NCBI RefSeq assembly: GCF_001469895.1
Contig: NZ_LOPY01000038.1
Span: forward strand, 84,404-148,403
Source of the DNA: Pseudoalteromonas sp. XI10
GTDB lineage: Bacteria; Pseudomonadota; Gammaproteobacteria; Enterobacterales; Alteromonadaceae
Reading direction: 5' to 3'
Length of the DNA stretch: 64,000 bases
Shown piece by piece: positions 26,221-36,104 of this stretch. The first letter of the stretch is position 1. Every line of letters starts with the position of its first letter. The notes under the pieces were generated by a model. The model had not been told where the DNA came from. It saw nothing but the letters and a program-made list of their open reading frames with translations, and searched no databases. A program made the translations under genes and the position numbers.

Positions 26221-26846
26221 TGCGTCGTGAAATTGTCCAAGGCACCATCGAGCAGGGCAGCAAAATTTCTGAGCCAGAACTTGCTAAACGCTATGGTGTA
26301 AGCCGTGCCACCTTACGTGAGGCGCTAAATCGTTTAGAGAGCTGTTATTTGGTAGAGCGTAAAGCAAATGTTGGTTGCCGTGTTGTTGCACTAACAGCCG
26401 AGCGTTTAATCGAAGTCTATCAGGTTCGTAGTGCCTTAGAAGGGTTGGCTTGTCGGTTAGCTGCCGACAACATGGAACCTGAAGAAGTGCAGGGTTTAAA
26501 ACAGTTATTGAACCAGCATTTACAAACACAGCGTGTAAAAGAAGGTGAATCATACTACCAAGAAGCGGGCGACCTTGATTTTCACTATCGCATTATTAAA
26601 GGGTCGAAAAACGCACACTTAATTCATCTTTTATGTAATGAGTTGTACCAGTTAATTCGAATGTACCGTGTACAAATGGGGATGGTTGGGCCACGTGTAT
26701 CAAAAGCGTTTGATGAACACTTGGCTATTATTAATGCCATTGAAAACCATGACGGTGAATTAGCCGAAATGCTTATGAAGCGCCATATCAGTGCGTCTCA
26801 GGCAAATATTCAGACTAAGTTTGACTTACTCGCAGCAAAAAATTAG
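26145..26846 (+). CDS. GntR/FadR-family regulator of the propionate operon
   Basis: This 233-residue protein has an N-terminal winged helix (about residues 20-85), with the recognition region SEPELAKRYGVSRATLREALNRLE, and a C-terminal all-helical FCD effector domain (VYQVRSALEGLACRLAA; metal-site His residues in DLDFHYRIIKGSKNAHL and MKRHIS). It directly precedes prpB on the same strand and most likely controls the 2-methylcitrate genes in response to a pathway intermediate. This replaces the sigma-54 PrpR of enterics. The TGTCGACA palindromes around its promoter point to autoregulation. Confidence 0.87.
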   Translation: MTEQKANDNYNDITITTASDQVFVDMRREIVQGTIEQGSKISEPELAKRYGVSRATLREALNRLESCYLVERKANVGCRVVALTAERLIEVYQVRSALEGLACRLAADNMEPEEVQGLKQLLNQHLQTQRVKEGESYYQEAGDLDFHYRIIKGSKNAHLIHLLCNELYQLIRMYRVQMGMVGPRVSKAFDEHLAIINAIENHDGELAEMLMKRHISASQANIQTKFDLLAAKN

Positions 26847-26933
26847 TAGCGCCTTAGTTAAACAGTCACAATTTAGATTTAAAAAATAGAGTTAGCCAAA
26901 GAGCTAAAACCGTTCAAAGATAGGAGTTATCCA

Positions 26934-27809
26934 ATGTCAGCAGGATTAAAATTCAAACAGGCAATTGCCAACAACAAGCCATTGCAAGTGGTTGGCACCG
27001 TCAACGCGTACTGCGCAATGATGGCAGAAAAAACAGGACACCAAGCACTTTACCTCTCAGGTGCGGGTGTTGCTAACGCATCATATGGCATGCCAGATTT
27101 AGGTATGACTAGCCTTGATAACGTACTTGAAGATATTCGTCGAATCACCAGCGCTACCGACTTACCGCTTCTTGTTGATGCTGACACAGGTTGGGGCGGT
27201 GCATTTAATATTGCTCGTACCGTTAAAGAAATGACCAAAGCAGGTGCTGCGGGCTTTCATATTGAAGACCAAGTAGCACAAAAACGTTGTGGTCACCGTC
27301 CTAATAAAGAGATCGTGTCTAAAGATGAAATGGTTGACCGTATTAAAGCTGCGGTTGATGCCAAAACAGACAGTGATTTTTACATTATGGCGCGTACTGA
27401 TGCATTCCAAAAAGAAGGCTTAAATGCCGCGATTGACCGCGCAGCAGCGTGTGTTGAAGCAGGTGCTGACGCCATCTTCGCAGAAGCGGTACATGATTTA
27501 GCGGATTACCAAGCGTTTGCTAAAGCGTTAAATGTACCAATTCTTGCGAATATCACTGAATTTGGTCAAACGCCACTTTATACAAAAGAGCAATTGAGCG
27601 AAGTGGGTGTTGAAATTGTACTTTATCCACTTAGTGCATTTAGAGCGATGAACAAAGCAGCACTTAATGTGTATTCGTCTATTCTTAGCGAAGGCTCGCA
27701 ACAAAGCCAAGTAGACAATATGCAAACACGTGCGGAATTATATGAGTTTTTAGACTATCACTCATATGAAAACACACTCGATAACCTTTTCTCAGCTAAA
27801 AAATCATAA
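26934..27809 (+). CDS. prpB: 2-methylisocitrate lyase
   Basis: PrpB splits 2-methylisocitrate into pyruvate and succinate, the last step of propionate breakdown. The 291-residue protein belongs to the ICL/PEPM family. Its metal-binding Asp pair is in [11 protein letters not shown] (about residues 82-92), and the active-site Cys is in the KRCGH loop (about 120-124). The later IMARTDAF and [10 protein letters not shown] segments match the family. An AGGAG site precedes the ATG, and prpC follows 24 bases after the stop. Confidence 0.95.
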   Translation: MSAGLKFKQAIANNKPLQVVGTVNAYCAMMAEKTGHQALYLSGAGVANASYGMPDLGMTSLDNVLEDIRRITSATDLPLLVDADTGWGGAFNIARTVKEMTKAGAAGFHIEDQVAQKRCGHRPNKEIVSKDEMVDRIKAAVDAKTDSDFYIMARTDAFQKEGLNAAIDRAAACVEAGADAIFAEAVHDLADYQAFAKALNVPILANITEFGQTPLYTKEQLSEVGVEIVLYPLSAFRAMNKAALNVYSSILSEGSQQSQVDNMQTRAELYEFLDYHSYENTLDNLFSAKKS

Positions 27810-27833
27810 CGACAACATATAAGGAGAACACTC

Positions 27834-28958
27834 ATGGTAGATAAAGCATTAGGCGGCGCAGGTTTACGTGGTCAAGTAGCAGGTGAAACAGCACTGTGTA
27901 CAGTAGGTCAATCAGGTTCAGGTTTAACTTATTGTGGTTATGATATTAGTGAATTAGCAGATAAAGCGCAGTTTGAAGAAGTGTCTTTTTTACTGTCGCG
28001 CGGTGAATTACCAACAGAGTCTGAGCTGACTGAATATAAAGCAAAGCTAAAATCACTACGTGGTTTACCAGACGCACTAAAAACAGTGCTTGAGAACATT
28101 CCTAAAGACGCGCATCCAATGGATGTAATGCGTACTGGTTGTTCAATGCTAGGTAACCTAGAAATGGAGCAAGATTTCTCAGAAGCGAATGATGCGATTG
28201 ACCGCCTAGTTGCGGTATTCCCAAGCATTATTTGTTACTGGTATCGTTTTAGCCATGACGGCGTTCGTATTGAAACTGAAACAGATGATGATTCGGTAGG
28301 TGCACATTTCTTACGTTTATTACATGACGAAGCACCATCAGCACTGTTTGAGCAAGTAATGAATGTGTCTTTAATTCTTTATGCAGAGCATGAGTTTAAT
28401 GCATCAACATTCACTGCGCGTGTGTGCGCATCAACATTGTCTGATATTCACTCTTGTGTAACGGGTGCTATTGGTAGCTTACGTGGCCCATTGCATGGTG
28501 GTGCTAACGAAGCGGCTATGGATATGATTGAAGGCTTTACAAGTGCAGACCAAGCTGAAGATGCGCTGATGGGTATGCTTGAGCGTAAAGACAAGATCAT
28601 GGGCTTTGGTCACGCCATTTACCGTGAATCAGATCCACGTAACGTGATCATCAAAAAATGGTCAGAAAAACTGGCTGCAGAAGTGGGTGATGATGTGCTT
28701 TATCCTGTGTCTGTTCGCTGTGAAGAAGTTATGTGGCGTGAAAAGAAACTATTCTGTAATGCTGATTTCTTCCATGCATCTGCGTATCACTTCATGGGTA
28801 TCCCAACTAAGTTATTCACGCCAATTTTCGTGATGAGCCGTGTAACAGGTTGGACAGCGCACGTGAAAGAGCAACGTGCTAATAACCGTATTATTCGCCC
28901 AAGTGCAGATTATACGGGCCCAGAAGCGCGTAGCTATACGCCAATTTCTGAGCGTTAA
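27834..28958 (+). CDS. prpC: 2-methylcitrate synthase
   Basis: PrpC joins propionyl-CoA and oxaloacetate to give 2-methylcitrate. The 374-residue protein has the short citrate-synthase layout. Catalytic His residues lie in RGPLHGGANEAAM (about residue 221) and GFGHAIYRESDPR (about 260), and the catalytic Asp is in FHASAYHFMGIP, where Ser-Ala replaces the usual Asp-Phe neighbourhood at about 312. Length, the N-terminus GGAGLRGQVAGETALCTVG and the operon context favour methylcitrate over plain citrate synthase. An AAGGAGA site precedes it. Confidence 0.93.
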   Translation: MVDKALGGAGLRGQVAGETALCTVGQSGSGLTYCGYDISELADKAQFEEVSFLLSRGELPTESELTEYKAKLKSLRGLPDALKTVLENIPKDAHPMDVMRTGCSMLGNLEMEQDFSEANDAIDRLVAVFPSIICYWYRFSHDGVRIETETDDDSVGAHFLRLLHDEAPSALFEQVMNVSLILYAEHEFNASTFTARVCASTLSDIHSCVTGAIGSLRGPLHGGANEAAMDMIEGFTSADQAEDALMGMLERKDKIMGFGHAIYRESDPRNVIIKKWSEKLAAEVGDDVLYPVSVRCEEVMWREKKLFCNADFFHASAYHFMGIPTKLFTPIFVMSRVTGWTAHVKEQRANNRIIRPSADYTGPEARSYTPISER

Positions 28959-28978
28959 TTGTAATTAAATCAGTGAGA

Positions 28979-29009
28979 GGGGTAGCTTGGCTGCCCCTTT
29001 ATGAAGGGG
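28979..29009 (+). other. two mutually exclusive hairpins between prpC and acnD
   Basis: GGGGTAGC (28979-28986) can pair with GCTGCCCC (28990-28997), followed by TTT. The same CCCC can instead pair, as CCCCTT (28994-28999), with AAGGGG (29004-29009). The two stems share bases, so only one can form. This may be an attenuator or stabilising element within the operon. Confidence 0.45.
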
Positions 29010-29074
29010 TGAAATAAATACAAAAACAATCAGCCCACCTTTGTTCACCGTCACCAAGTACAAGTAGAATCATC

Positions 29075-31666
29075 ATGAATACAAATTTTAGAAAACCATT
29101 AGCAGGCACCGGCGTCGATTACTTTGATACGCGCGCTGCTGTTGATGCAATTAAACCTGGCAGCTATGCCACACTTCCTTACACATCGCGAGTACTTGCC
29201 GAAAACTTAGTTCGTCGCTGTGATCCTGAAATGCTAAATGATGCACTGTCGCAGTTAATTGACCGCAAGCGTGATTTAGATTTTCCATGGTTTCCTGCTC
29301 GTGTCGTGTGTCACGATATCTTAGGTCAAACAGCACTAGTTGATTTAGCAGGCCTGCGTGATGCCATAGCTGCAAAAGGCGGCGATCCTGCAAAAGTGAA
29401 CCCTGTGGTACCAACACAGTTAATTGTTGACCACTCATTAGCTGTTGAACACGCAGGTTTTGAACCTGACGCATTTGAAAAAAACCGTGCTATTGAAGAC
29501 CGTCGTAACGATGACCGTTTCCACTTTATAAATTGGACAAAAACAGCATTTAAAAATATTGATGTGATCCCGCCGGGTAACGGCATTATGCATCAGATTA
29601 ATTTAGAGAAAATGTCACCGGTAATCCAAAAACGTGATGGCGTGGCATTCCCGGATACCTTAGTTGGTACAGATAGCCACACACCTATGGTTGATGCGTT
29701 AGGTGTTATTGCAGTCGGTGTAGGTGGTCTTGAAGCTGAAAGCGTGATGCTTGGCCGTGCATCTTACATGCGTTTACCTGACATTGTGGGTGTTGAACTA
29801 AAAGGCAAGCCACAACCGGGTATTACTGCAACCGACATTGTATTAGCGATCACCGAATTTTTACGTAATGAAAGAGTTGTGTCGACCTACCTTGAATTTT
29901 ATGGTGAAGGTGCCGATGCACTTACCCTAGGTGATAGAGCTACTATTTCTAATATGACGCCAGAGTTTGGCGCAACAGCAGCGATGTTCTACATCGATGA
30001 CAACACACTTGATTATCTACGTTTAACTGGCCGTGACGAAGAGCAAGTTAAACTAGTTGAAACATACGCAAAAGAGACTGGCCTTTGGAGTGATAGCCTT
30101 AAAACGGCTGAATATGAGCGTGTGTTAACCTTTGATCTATCATCAGTTGGTCGCAATATTGCGGGCCCTTCGAATCCACATCGCCGTGTTGCAACTAGCG
30201 AACTTGATAAAGCGGGTATCACTGGCGTTGTTGAGAATGAAGAAGGCTTAATGCCAGATGGCGCCTGTATCATAGCAGCAATCACAAGTTGTACTAATAC
30301 AAGTAACCCACGCAACGTTATTGCTGCAGGTTTACTTGCGCGTAATGCCAACGCTAAAGGTTTAACTCGAAAGCCATGGGTTAAAACATCACTGGCACCG
30401 GGTTCTAAAGCGGTTAAGTCTTACTTAGAAGAAGCCAATTTATTACCTGAGCTTGAACAACTTGGCTTTGGTATTGTTGCCTTCGCGTGTACAACCTGTA
30501 ACGGCATGAGTGGTGCGCTTGATCCTAAAATTCAGCAAGAAGTGATTGACCGTGACCTATACGCAACGGCTGTACTTTCGGGTAACCGTAACTTCGATGG
30601 TCGTATTCACCCTTATGCTAAACAAGCATTCTTAGCTTCACCACCACTGGTTGTTGCTTATGCTATTGCCGGTACTATTCGTTTTGATATCGAAAAAGAT
30701 GTATTAGGGCATGATCAACAAGGTAACGAAATTCGCCTTATGGATTTATGGCCATCAGATGAAGAAATTGATGCGGTGATCAAACAAAGTGTTAAACCTG
30801 AGCAATTTAAAAAGGTTTACGAGCCAATGTTTGATTTAAGTGTAGATTACGGTGAAGACAACGATCCACTTTACCAATGGCGTCCACAAAGTACTTATAT
30901 TCGCCGTCCTCCTTATTGGGAAGGTGCATTAGCGGGTGAACGCTCTCTGAGTGATATGCGTGCGTTAGCTGTGTTGGGCGACAACATCACTACTGACCAC
31001 TTATCACCTTCGAATGCGATTTTAGCGTCAAGTGCTGCTGGTGAATACCTGGCTAAAATGGGTCTCCCAGAAGAAGATTTTAACTCCTATGCTACTCACC
31101 GCGGTGACCATTTAACAGCACAGCGTGCTACATTCGCTAACCCTAAGTTATTGAATGAAATGGTTAAAGAAAATGGTGAAGTGAAGCAAGGTTCATATGC
31201 TCGCATTGAACCAGAAGGCAAAGTGACGCGTATGTGGGAAGCTATCGAAACCTACATGGAGCGCAAACAACCGCTTATCATTGTGGCTGGTGCCGATTAT
31301 GGCCAAGGCTCATCACGTGACTGGGCTGCAAAAGGAGTTCGCCTAGCTGGTGTTCAAGTGATTGCAGCAGAAGGCTTTGAGCGTATTCACCGCACTAACT
31401 TAATTGGTATGGGTGTATTACCGCTTGAGTTTAAAGCAGGCACGACGCGAACTACGCTAGGTATTGATGGTAGTGAAAGTTTCAGTGTGAAAGGTGAGCC
31501 AACACCAGGCGCAACACTGACATTAGTGATTACCCGTGCCAATGGTGAAACCGTTGAAGTACCAATGACGTGCCGTTTAGATACTGCTGAAGAAGTGTCA
31601 ATTTATTCAGCGGGTGGTGTACTGCAACGTTTCGCGCAAGATTTCTTAGAATCTGAGGAGCACTAA
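29075..31666 (+). CDS. acnD: Fe/S-dependent 2-methylcitrate dehydratase AcnD
   Basis: AcnD dehydrates 2-methylcitrate in organisms that lack PrpD, producing a product that needs PrpF. The 863-residue protein is an aconitase homologue. Iron-sulfur ligands are in ITSCTNTSNP (Cys about residue 410) and FACTTCNGMSG (two Cys, about 474-477), and substrate-site segments include GTDSHTPMVDALGV and the late GADYGQGSSRDWAAKG. The neighbouring prpF, three bases downstream, identifies it as AcnD rather than AcnA. The gap to prpC is 116 bases and holds overlapping hairpins. Confidence 0.94.
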   Translation: MNTNFRKPLAGTGVDYFDTRAAVDAIKPGSYATLPYTSRVLAENLVRRCDPEMLNDALSQLIDRKRDLDFPWFPARVVCHDILGQTALVDLAGLRDAIAAKGGDPAKVNPVVPTQLIVDHSLAVEHAGFEPDAFEKNRAIEDRRNDDRFHFINWTKTAFKNIDVIPPGNGIMHQINLEKMSPVIQKRDGVAFPDTLVGTDSHTPMVDALGVIAVGVGGLEAESVMLGRASYMRLPDIVGVELKGKPQPGITATDIVLAITEFLRNERVVSTYLEFYGEGADALTLGDRATISNMTPEFGATAAMFYIDDNTLDYLRLTGRDEEQVKLVETYAKETGLWSDSLKTAEYERVLTFDLSSVGRNIAGPSNPHRRVATSELDKAGITGVVENEEGLMPDGACIIAAITSCTNTSNPRNVIAAGLLARNANAKGLTRKPWVKTSLAPGSKAVKSYLEEANLLPELEQLGFGIVAFACTTCNGMSGALDPKIQQEVIDRDLYATAVLSGNRNFDGRIHPYAKQAFLASPPLVVAYAIAGTIRFDIEKDVLGHDQQGNEIRLMDLWPSDEEIDAVIKQSVKPEQFKKVYEPMFDLSVDYGEDNDPLYQWRPQSTYIRRPPYWEGALAGERSLSDMRALAVLGDNITTDHLSPSNAILASSAAGEYLAKMGLPEEDFNSYATHRGDHLTAQRATFANPKLLNEMVKENGEVKQGSYARIEPEGKVTRMWEAIETYMERKQPLIIVAGADYGQGSSRDWAAKGVRLAGVQVIAAEGFERIHRTNLIGMGVLPLEFKAGTTRTTLGIDGSESFSVKGEPTPGATLTLVITRANGETVEVPMTCRLDTAEEVSIYSAGGVLQRFAQDFLESEEH

Positions 31667-31669
31667 GCG

Positions 31670-32839
31670 ATGGCGTTTAAACCACAAATTAAGGTGCCAG
31701 CGACCTATATGCGTGGCGGCACCAGTAAAGGGGTGTTCTTTAACTTAACTGACTTACCCGAGCCTGCCCAAGTGGCAGGTGAGGCGCGCGATAATCTGTT
31801 ATTACGTGTGATTGGTAGCCCCGATCCTTACCAAAAACAAACTGATGGTATGGGCGGTGCAACCTCAAGCACCAGTAAAACGGTAATATTATCGAAAAGC
31901 TCTAAACCTGATCACGATGTTGATTATCTCTTCGGTCAAGTTGCTATCGATAAAGCGTTTGTAGATTGGAGTGGTAACTGCGGCAATTTAACTTCAGCAG
32001 TAGGGGCCTTTGCTGTGTCAAACGGTCTTGTTGATGCCAGCAAAATTCCAGATAACGGCGTTGTTGAAGTTAAAGTATGGCAAGTCAATATTAGTAAAAC
32101 CATCATAGTGCACGTGCCAATTACTAACGGTGAAGTGCAAGAGACTGGTGATTTTGAGCTTGATGGCGTGACATTCCCTGCTGCTGAAGTGAAACTTGAA
32201 TTTATGGACCCTGCTGATGGCGAAGGGGCCTTATTTCCAACAGGTAACTTAGTCGATGAATTAGAAGTGCCAGGTATTGGTATGTTGTCTGCAACGATGA
32301 TCAATGCGGGTATTCCGACTGTTTTCATTAACGCCAGTGAAGTTGGCTACGATGGCACTGAGCTACAAGAAGCCATTAACGGTGATGTATCGGCACTTGA
32401 AAAGTTAGAAACGATTCGCGCCTATGGGGCGTTGAAAATGGGGCTAATTTCTCATATTGATGAAGCAAAGGCACGTCAACATACGCCAAAAGTAGCTTGG
32501 GTTGCACCAGCTAAAACTTATCACGCATCAAGCGGAAAAGTTGTAAACGAAGCTGATATTGATTTAGTGGTACGCGCTATGTCGATGGGTAAATTGCATC
32601 ATGCCATGATGGGCACGGCTGCGGTTGCAATAGGTACCGCTGCAGCCATTCCTGGTACCTTGGTAAATCTTGCTGCAGGTGGTGGTGAGCGTCAGGAAGT
32701 AAACTTTGGTCATCCTTCTGGCACTTTAAAAGTGGGCGCTGCTGCAACACTTGTTGATGGCAATTGGCAAGTCACAAAAGCAAGTATGAGCCGAAGTGCG
32801 CGTGTATTAATGGAAGGCTGGGTTCGAGTGCCCGAGTAG
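31670..32839 (+). CDS. prpF: 2-methyl-aconitate isomerase PrpF
   Basis: PrpF isomerises the AcnD product to the 2-methyl-cis-aconitate form used by aconitase. The 389-residue protein belongs to the DAP-epimerase-like fold, with MRGGTSKGVFF at about residues 14-24, DGMGGATSSTSKTVIL and GNCGNLTSAVGAFA (about 103-116) as conserved parts, and a late GHPSGTL segment. It starts three bases after acnD and ends before a strong bidirectional terminator. prpE (propionyl-CoA synthetase) is not in this operon. Confidence 0.94.
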   Translation: MAFKPQIKVPATYMRGGTSKGVFFNLTDLPEPAQVAGEARDNLLLRVIGSPDPYQKQTDGMGGATSSTSKTVILSKSSKPDHDVDYLFGQVAIDKAFVDWSGNCGNLTSAVGAFAVSNGLVDASKIPDNGVVEVKVWQVNISKTIIVHVPITNGEVQETGDFELDGVTFPAAEVKLEFMDPADGEGALFPTGNLVDELEVPGIGMLSATMINAGIPTVFINASEVGYDGTELQEAINGDVSALEKLETIRAYGALKMGLISHIDEAKARQHTPKVAWVAPAKTYHASSGKVVNEADIDLVVRAMSMGKLHHAMMGTAAVAIGTAAAIPGTLVNLAAGGGERQEVNFGHPSGTLKVGAAATLVDGNWQVTKASMSRSARVLMEGWVRVPE

Positions 32840-32864
32840 TACTCACTTGCATACTGATATAATC

Positions 32865-32890
32865 AAAAAAAGCGGCGTTTACGCCGCTTT
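32865..32890. terminator. bidirectional terminator after prpF
   Basis: AGCGGCGT and ACGCCGCT form an 8-base stem with a two-base loop, with an A-run before and a short T-run after. It separates prpF from the convergent periplasmic binding protein gene, whose last codons lie within its right arm. Confidence 0.85.
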
Positions 32891-33787
32891 GTCTAATCCG
32901 TAGCACTGTTGCTTCATTCCTTCGATGAACTCGTCAAACTTGCCGCTTTGTTGCATTAGTTCTATTTCGTCATTTAAGTCTTCTAAAACTTTTTGCCAGT
33001 GCGGCGTTGATTTGCTGACAGAAAAATATAGCGGTTTGTATTCAAGCTTAGGCTCTAACGCAACCAGTGATTCTAGTATTTGTCGTTTGCCGCTAATTGA
33101 TAATTCAGACTTGTAAACGCTTGCTTTTAACACTTCAAGATCTGCCACAATCAGGCTTACGCGGTTACTAAGTAAGAGATGAATTAGTTGGTACTCATTA
33201 TTAGCGACGATTGTATCGATTTCTTTATTATCAATCATGGCATCGAGTTCTTTGGTGTTTTTATATGAGCGAACTACGCCAATAGGCAAGTCTTTTACAG
33301 AGTTTAAATCCCCATTAAATCCAATCTGATTCCCTTTTAACGCCACAAAAGACAGATCCCCACCAGGAATGGCATGACTCAAGGCAAGTAAATCGTTGCG
33401 GGTTTTATCAAGGAAGTTATCTGAAATGACATCATCTTCAATGAAATATTCAGGAAAGAGAATATCAGCGCGACCTAGTTCAGCTTCTCTTACGGCACGT
33501 GCCCACGGGTAAAAGCTAATATGCACGCCATAGCCTTTTTCAAGTAAAGAGCTTACAGCAAATTGGTAAAGCCAGCCTTTATTACATAAGTTTTCATCAA
33601 TATAAGGAGGCCAATCCAAAGTAACAAGCTTTAAAACGTGTTTAGCATCTAGGTTATAACCGTATCCGCCGTTGAAACGCACCGCTTCTTCAGTGGCAAT
33701 TTCGCTATTTTTCACAAAACTAACAGGCGTTAGGCCCGCAAGAGCTTGATATGAGGCGAATAAAAAAAATACGGTCAGTAGTTTCAT
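32879..33787 (-). CDS. periplasmic substrate-binding protein (SBP_bac_3-like)
   Basis: This 302-residue protein has a signal peptide (MKLLTVFFLFASYQALAG) and the two-lobed layout of family 3 solute-binding proteins. It shows LVTLDWPPYIDENLCNKGWLYQFA (ligand-entry strand), FYPWARAVREAELGRADILFPEYF, and IGVVRSYKN. No transporter genes are adjacent, so it may act as an orphan receptor, as many Alteromonadales relatives do. Ligand unknown; the family fits amino acids or related polar compounds. Its end lies inside the shared terminator. Confidence 0.72.
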   Translation of the reverse strand: MKLLTVFFLFASYQALAGLTPVSFVKNSEIATEEAVRFNGGYGYNLDAKHVLKLVTLDWPPYIDENLCNKGWLYQFAVSSLLEKGYGVHISFYPWARAVREAELGRADILFPEYFIEDDVISDNFLDKTRNDLLALSHAIPGGDLSFVALKGNQIGFNGDLNSVKDLPIGVVRSYKNTKELDAMIDNKEIDTIVANNEYQLIHLLLSNRVSLIVADLEVLKASVYKSELSISGKRQILESLVALEPKLEYKPLYFSVSKSTPHWQKVLEDLNDEIELMQQSGKFDEFIEGMKQQCYGLDKAA

Positions 33788-33981
33788 AAATTGTTTAAGT
33801 TTTTGTTATTTATCTAAAGCTTAGCCTTTTGCCGTAAATATACAACCTAGTAACTGTAACAATATCTAACGGATGGAGTACATTTTTCGATCACAGCTTA
33901 TATTAATAGACTTGAGTGACAAAAAGTTTACATTTGTATTATGATATCACTTAATGCTTTTGCAGCTTAAGGATAACAACA

Positions 33982-35928
33982 ATGATAAAACCAAGTATCT
34001 ATATATCACTTCTCACAAGCTCTATGCTTGCTCACGCACAATTACCGCTTAGCGTTACAAGCCCAGATGGACAAATAACTGTAAAACTCGAAAAACAACA
34101 AAATCAGCTTGTTTATAGCGTAAATTATGGCAACCAAGAGTTTTTGCAGCAATCACAGCTTGGTTTAAATACCAACCTGGGTGATTTTTCACAAAGCCTA
34201 AAATATAAAAGCCATACAACAGCTTCAGTCAATGAAAGATATAAGCTGCATAATGCAAAGGTGAGTGAAGTAAACTACACGGCGAATACCTTAAAAGCGC
34301 AATTTGAAAACCAAGAGGGCAAAGTACTAGGAGTCGAGTTTAACGTGTCTGATAGCGATGTTGCATTTCGTTATCAGATATCGGGAGCTGAAACTGATAC
34401 CCGTATTAAGGTGTTAGCTGAATACAGTGCTTTTAACCTACCAGATAATGCAACCACGTTTATAAGCCCACAAGCCTTACCTGAAACGGGCTGGATGCAA
34501 ACAAAACCAAGTTACGAAGAGCCTTACACCTTTAACGAAGCCCTTGGAACACCATCAGCGAATGGCGTGGGCTATACATTTCCTGCATTATTTAGAAATA
34601 GCGATAAAGGTTGGCTTTTAATTTCTGAAACCGGTGTTGATAGCCATTATGTTGGCTCAAAATTAAGTGAAGGCACGAAAGACGGTGTATATCGTATTTC
34701 ATTTCCTCAGGCTGGAGAAAATAATGGCATTGGTGCAACTTATGCGGCTATGGCAATGCCTGCAACCACACCTTGGCGCACCATTACGTTAGGAGCAAGT
34801 TTAAAACCAATCGTTGAATCAACCGTGGCGTTTGATTTAGTTAAACCCCTTTATCAACCAAGCCAAGATTATAAAATGGGTCGTTCAACATGGAGCTGGA
34901 TTGTTTGGCAAGACCCAAGTATCAACTACGATGACCAAATCAAATTTATTGATTTAGCTGCGTCATTAAACTTTGAATATGTATTAATCGACAATTGGTG
35001 GGATAAAAACATTGGCCGCGAGAGAATGGCTGAATTGGTTAAGTACGCCAATGGAAAGGGCGTTGATGTTATTTTGTGGTACAACTCAAATGGCTGGTGG
35101 AATGATGCACCACAGACCCCGCAAAATAGAATGAACAGTGCACCTGCACGTCGAAATGAAATGGCGTGGCTGCAAAGTATTGGTGTTAAAGGCCTTAAAG
35201 TTGACTTTTTTGGTGGTGATAAACAAGAAACCATTAAACTTTATGAAGATATTCTCACAGATGCAAATCAGTATGGTTTAGTGATCACCTTTCATGGTAG
35301 TACCATCCCGCGTGGTTGGGAAAGAATGTATCCGAACTTCGTCACATCTGAAGCGGTACTGGCATCGGAAAACCTTGTTTTTCATCAAAATTCGTTAGAT
35401 TTACATGCCTATAACGCGACTATTTTACCGTTCACTCGTAATGCTATTGGCGCTATGGATTTTGCCCCAGTGTTTTTAAACAAACGCTTATCTCAAGATC
35501 AAACAGTAGGCACTATTCGTAAAACCACAGATACATTTGAACTGGCAACAGGTGTGCTTTATCAATCACCAGTGCAACATTTTGGCCTGACGCCAAATAA
35601 CCTTGAAGAGCAACCTCAATTTGTTATTGATACTTTAAAGGCGATGCCAACGGTATGGGATGAAACACGCTATATTGCAGGTCAGCCGGGTCAAGATGCA
35701 ACGATCGCAAGGCGTCATCAGCAAACATGGTGGGTAGCAGCCGTGAATGGTGAAAATAAAGCCAAAACATTAGATATTGATTTACCTATGTTAGCGGGCA
35801 AAAAAGTCACCCTGTTGTTTGATAACAAAGATGGCAGTGCAGGTACTAAGCAAGTCACTGTAAGTAACAGTGGTAAGTTAACCTTAAACTTATTAGCTCA
35901 AGGTGGCGCACTGATTATTGGTCGCTAA
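33982..35928 (+). CDS. glycoside hydrolase family 97 (alpha-glucosidase/alpha-galactosidase)
   Basis: This 648-residue exported enzyme starts with a signal peptide (ISLLTSSMLAHA). It then has the three GH97 parts: an N-terminal beta-sandwich (about 20-275, SPDGQITVKLE), a TIM barrel (about 280-540, YKMGRSTWSWIVWQD, LWYNSNGWWND, GLKVDFFGGDKQ, FHGSTIPRGWERMYPN, TSEAVLASEN) and a C-terminal beta domain. Family members remove terminal alpha-glucose or alpha-galactose from glycans, by inverting or retaining mechanisms. The Asp in KVDFF sits where retaining members have a nucleophile, but I cannot settle specificity. No regulator or transporter gene is adjacent. Confidence 0.85.
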   Translation: MIKPSIYISLLTSSMLAHAQLPLSVTSPDGQITVKLEKQQNQLVYSVNYGNQEFLQQSQLGLNTNLGDFSQSLKYKSHTTASVNERYKLHNAKVSEVNYTANTLKAQFENQEGKVLGVEFNVSDSDVAFRYQISGAETDTRIKVLAEYSAFNLPDNATTFISPQALPETGWMQTKPSYEEPYTFNEALGTPSANGVGYTFPALFRNSDKGWLLISETGVDSHYVGSKLSEGTKDGVYRISFPQAGENNGIGATYAAMAMPATTPWRTITLGASLKPIVESTVAFDLVKPLYQPSQDYKMGRSTWSWIVWQDPSINYDDQIKFIDLAASLNFEYVLIDNWWDKNIGRERMAELVKYANGKGVDVILWYNSNGWWNDAPQTPQNRMNSAPARRNEMAWLQSIGVKGLKVDFFGGDKQETIKLYEDILTDANQYGLVITFHGSTIPRGWERMYPNFVTSEAVLASENLVFHQNSLDLHAYNATILPFTRNAIGAMDFAPVFLNKRLSQDQTVGTIRKTTDTFELATGVLYQSPVQHFGLTPNNLEEQPQFVIDTLKAMPTVWDETRYIAGQPGQDATIARRHQQTWWVAAVNGENKAKTLDIDLPMLAGKKVTLLFDNKDGSAGTKQVTVSNSGKLTLNLLAQGGALIIGR

Positions 35929-35965
35929 CTGTGAGTTTATAGGCGATAAACAAAGCCAAGTAGAG

Positions 35966-35993
35966 AAAAGCGAGCAGGTTGCTCGCTTTTTTT
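35966..35993 (+). terminator. rho-independent terminator after the GH97 gene
   Basis: AAGCGAGC and GCTCGCTT form an 8-base stem with a five-base loop, followed by a run of seven T residues, 38 bases after the GH97 stop. Confidence 0.9.
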
Positions 35994-36060
35994 GGCTATA
36001 GTTGCCTAGCTAACTTGGGCGTGCTAGATTTCGTCGGGTGTGGTGATGTACTACACCGCT

Positions 36061-36104
36061 TTGAGGACGACCTTAAAGTTGAAATTAAATTCGGGGACGA
36101 CCCC
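36061..36104 (+). promoter_or_regulatory. guanidine-II (mini-ykkC) riboswitch
   Basis: Two short hairpins each display an ACGA loop, the hallmark of the mini-ykkC class. The first is TTGAGG-ACGA-CCTTAA (36061-36076, six pairs including one G-U). The second is GGGG-ACGA-CCCC (36093-36104). They are joined by a 16-base AT-rich linker, and the ribosome binding site AAAGAGG follows at 36107-36113, just before the gdx ATG. In this class guanidinium binding brings the two loops together and frees the ribosome binding site. Confidence 0.9.
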
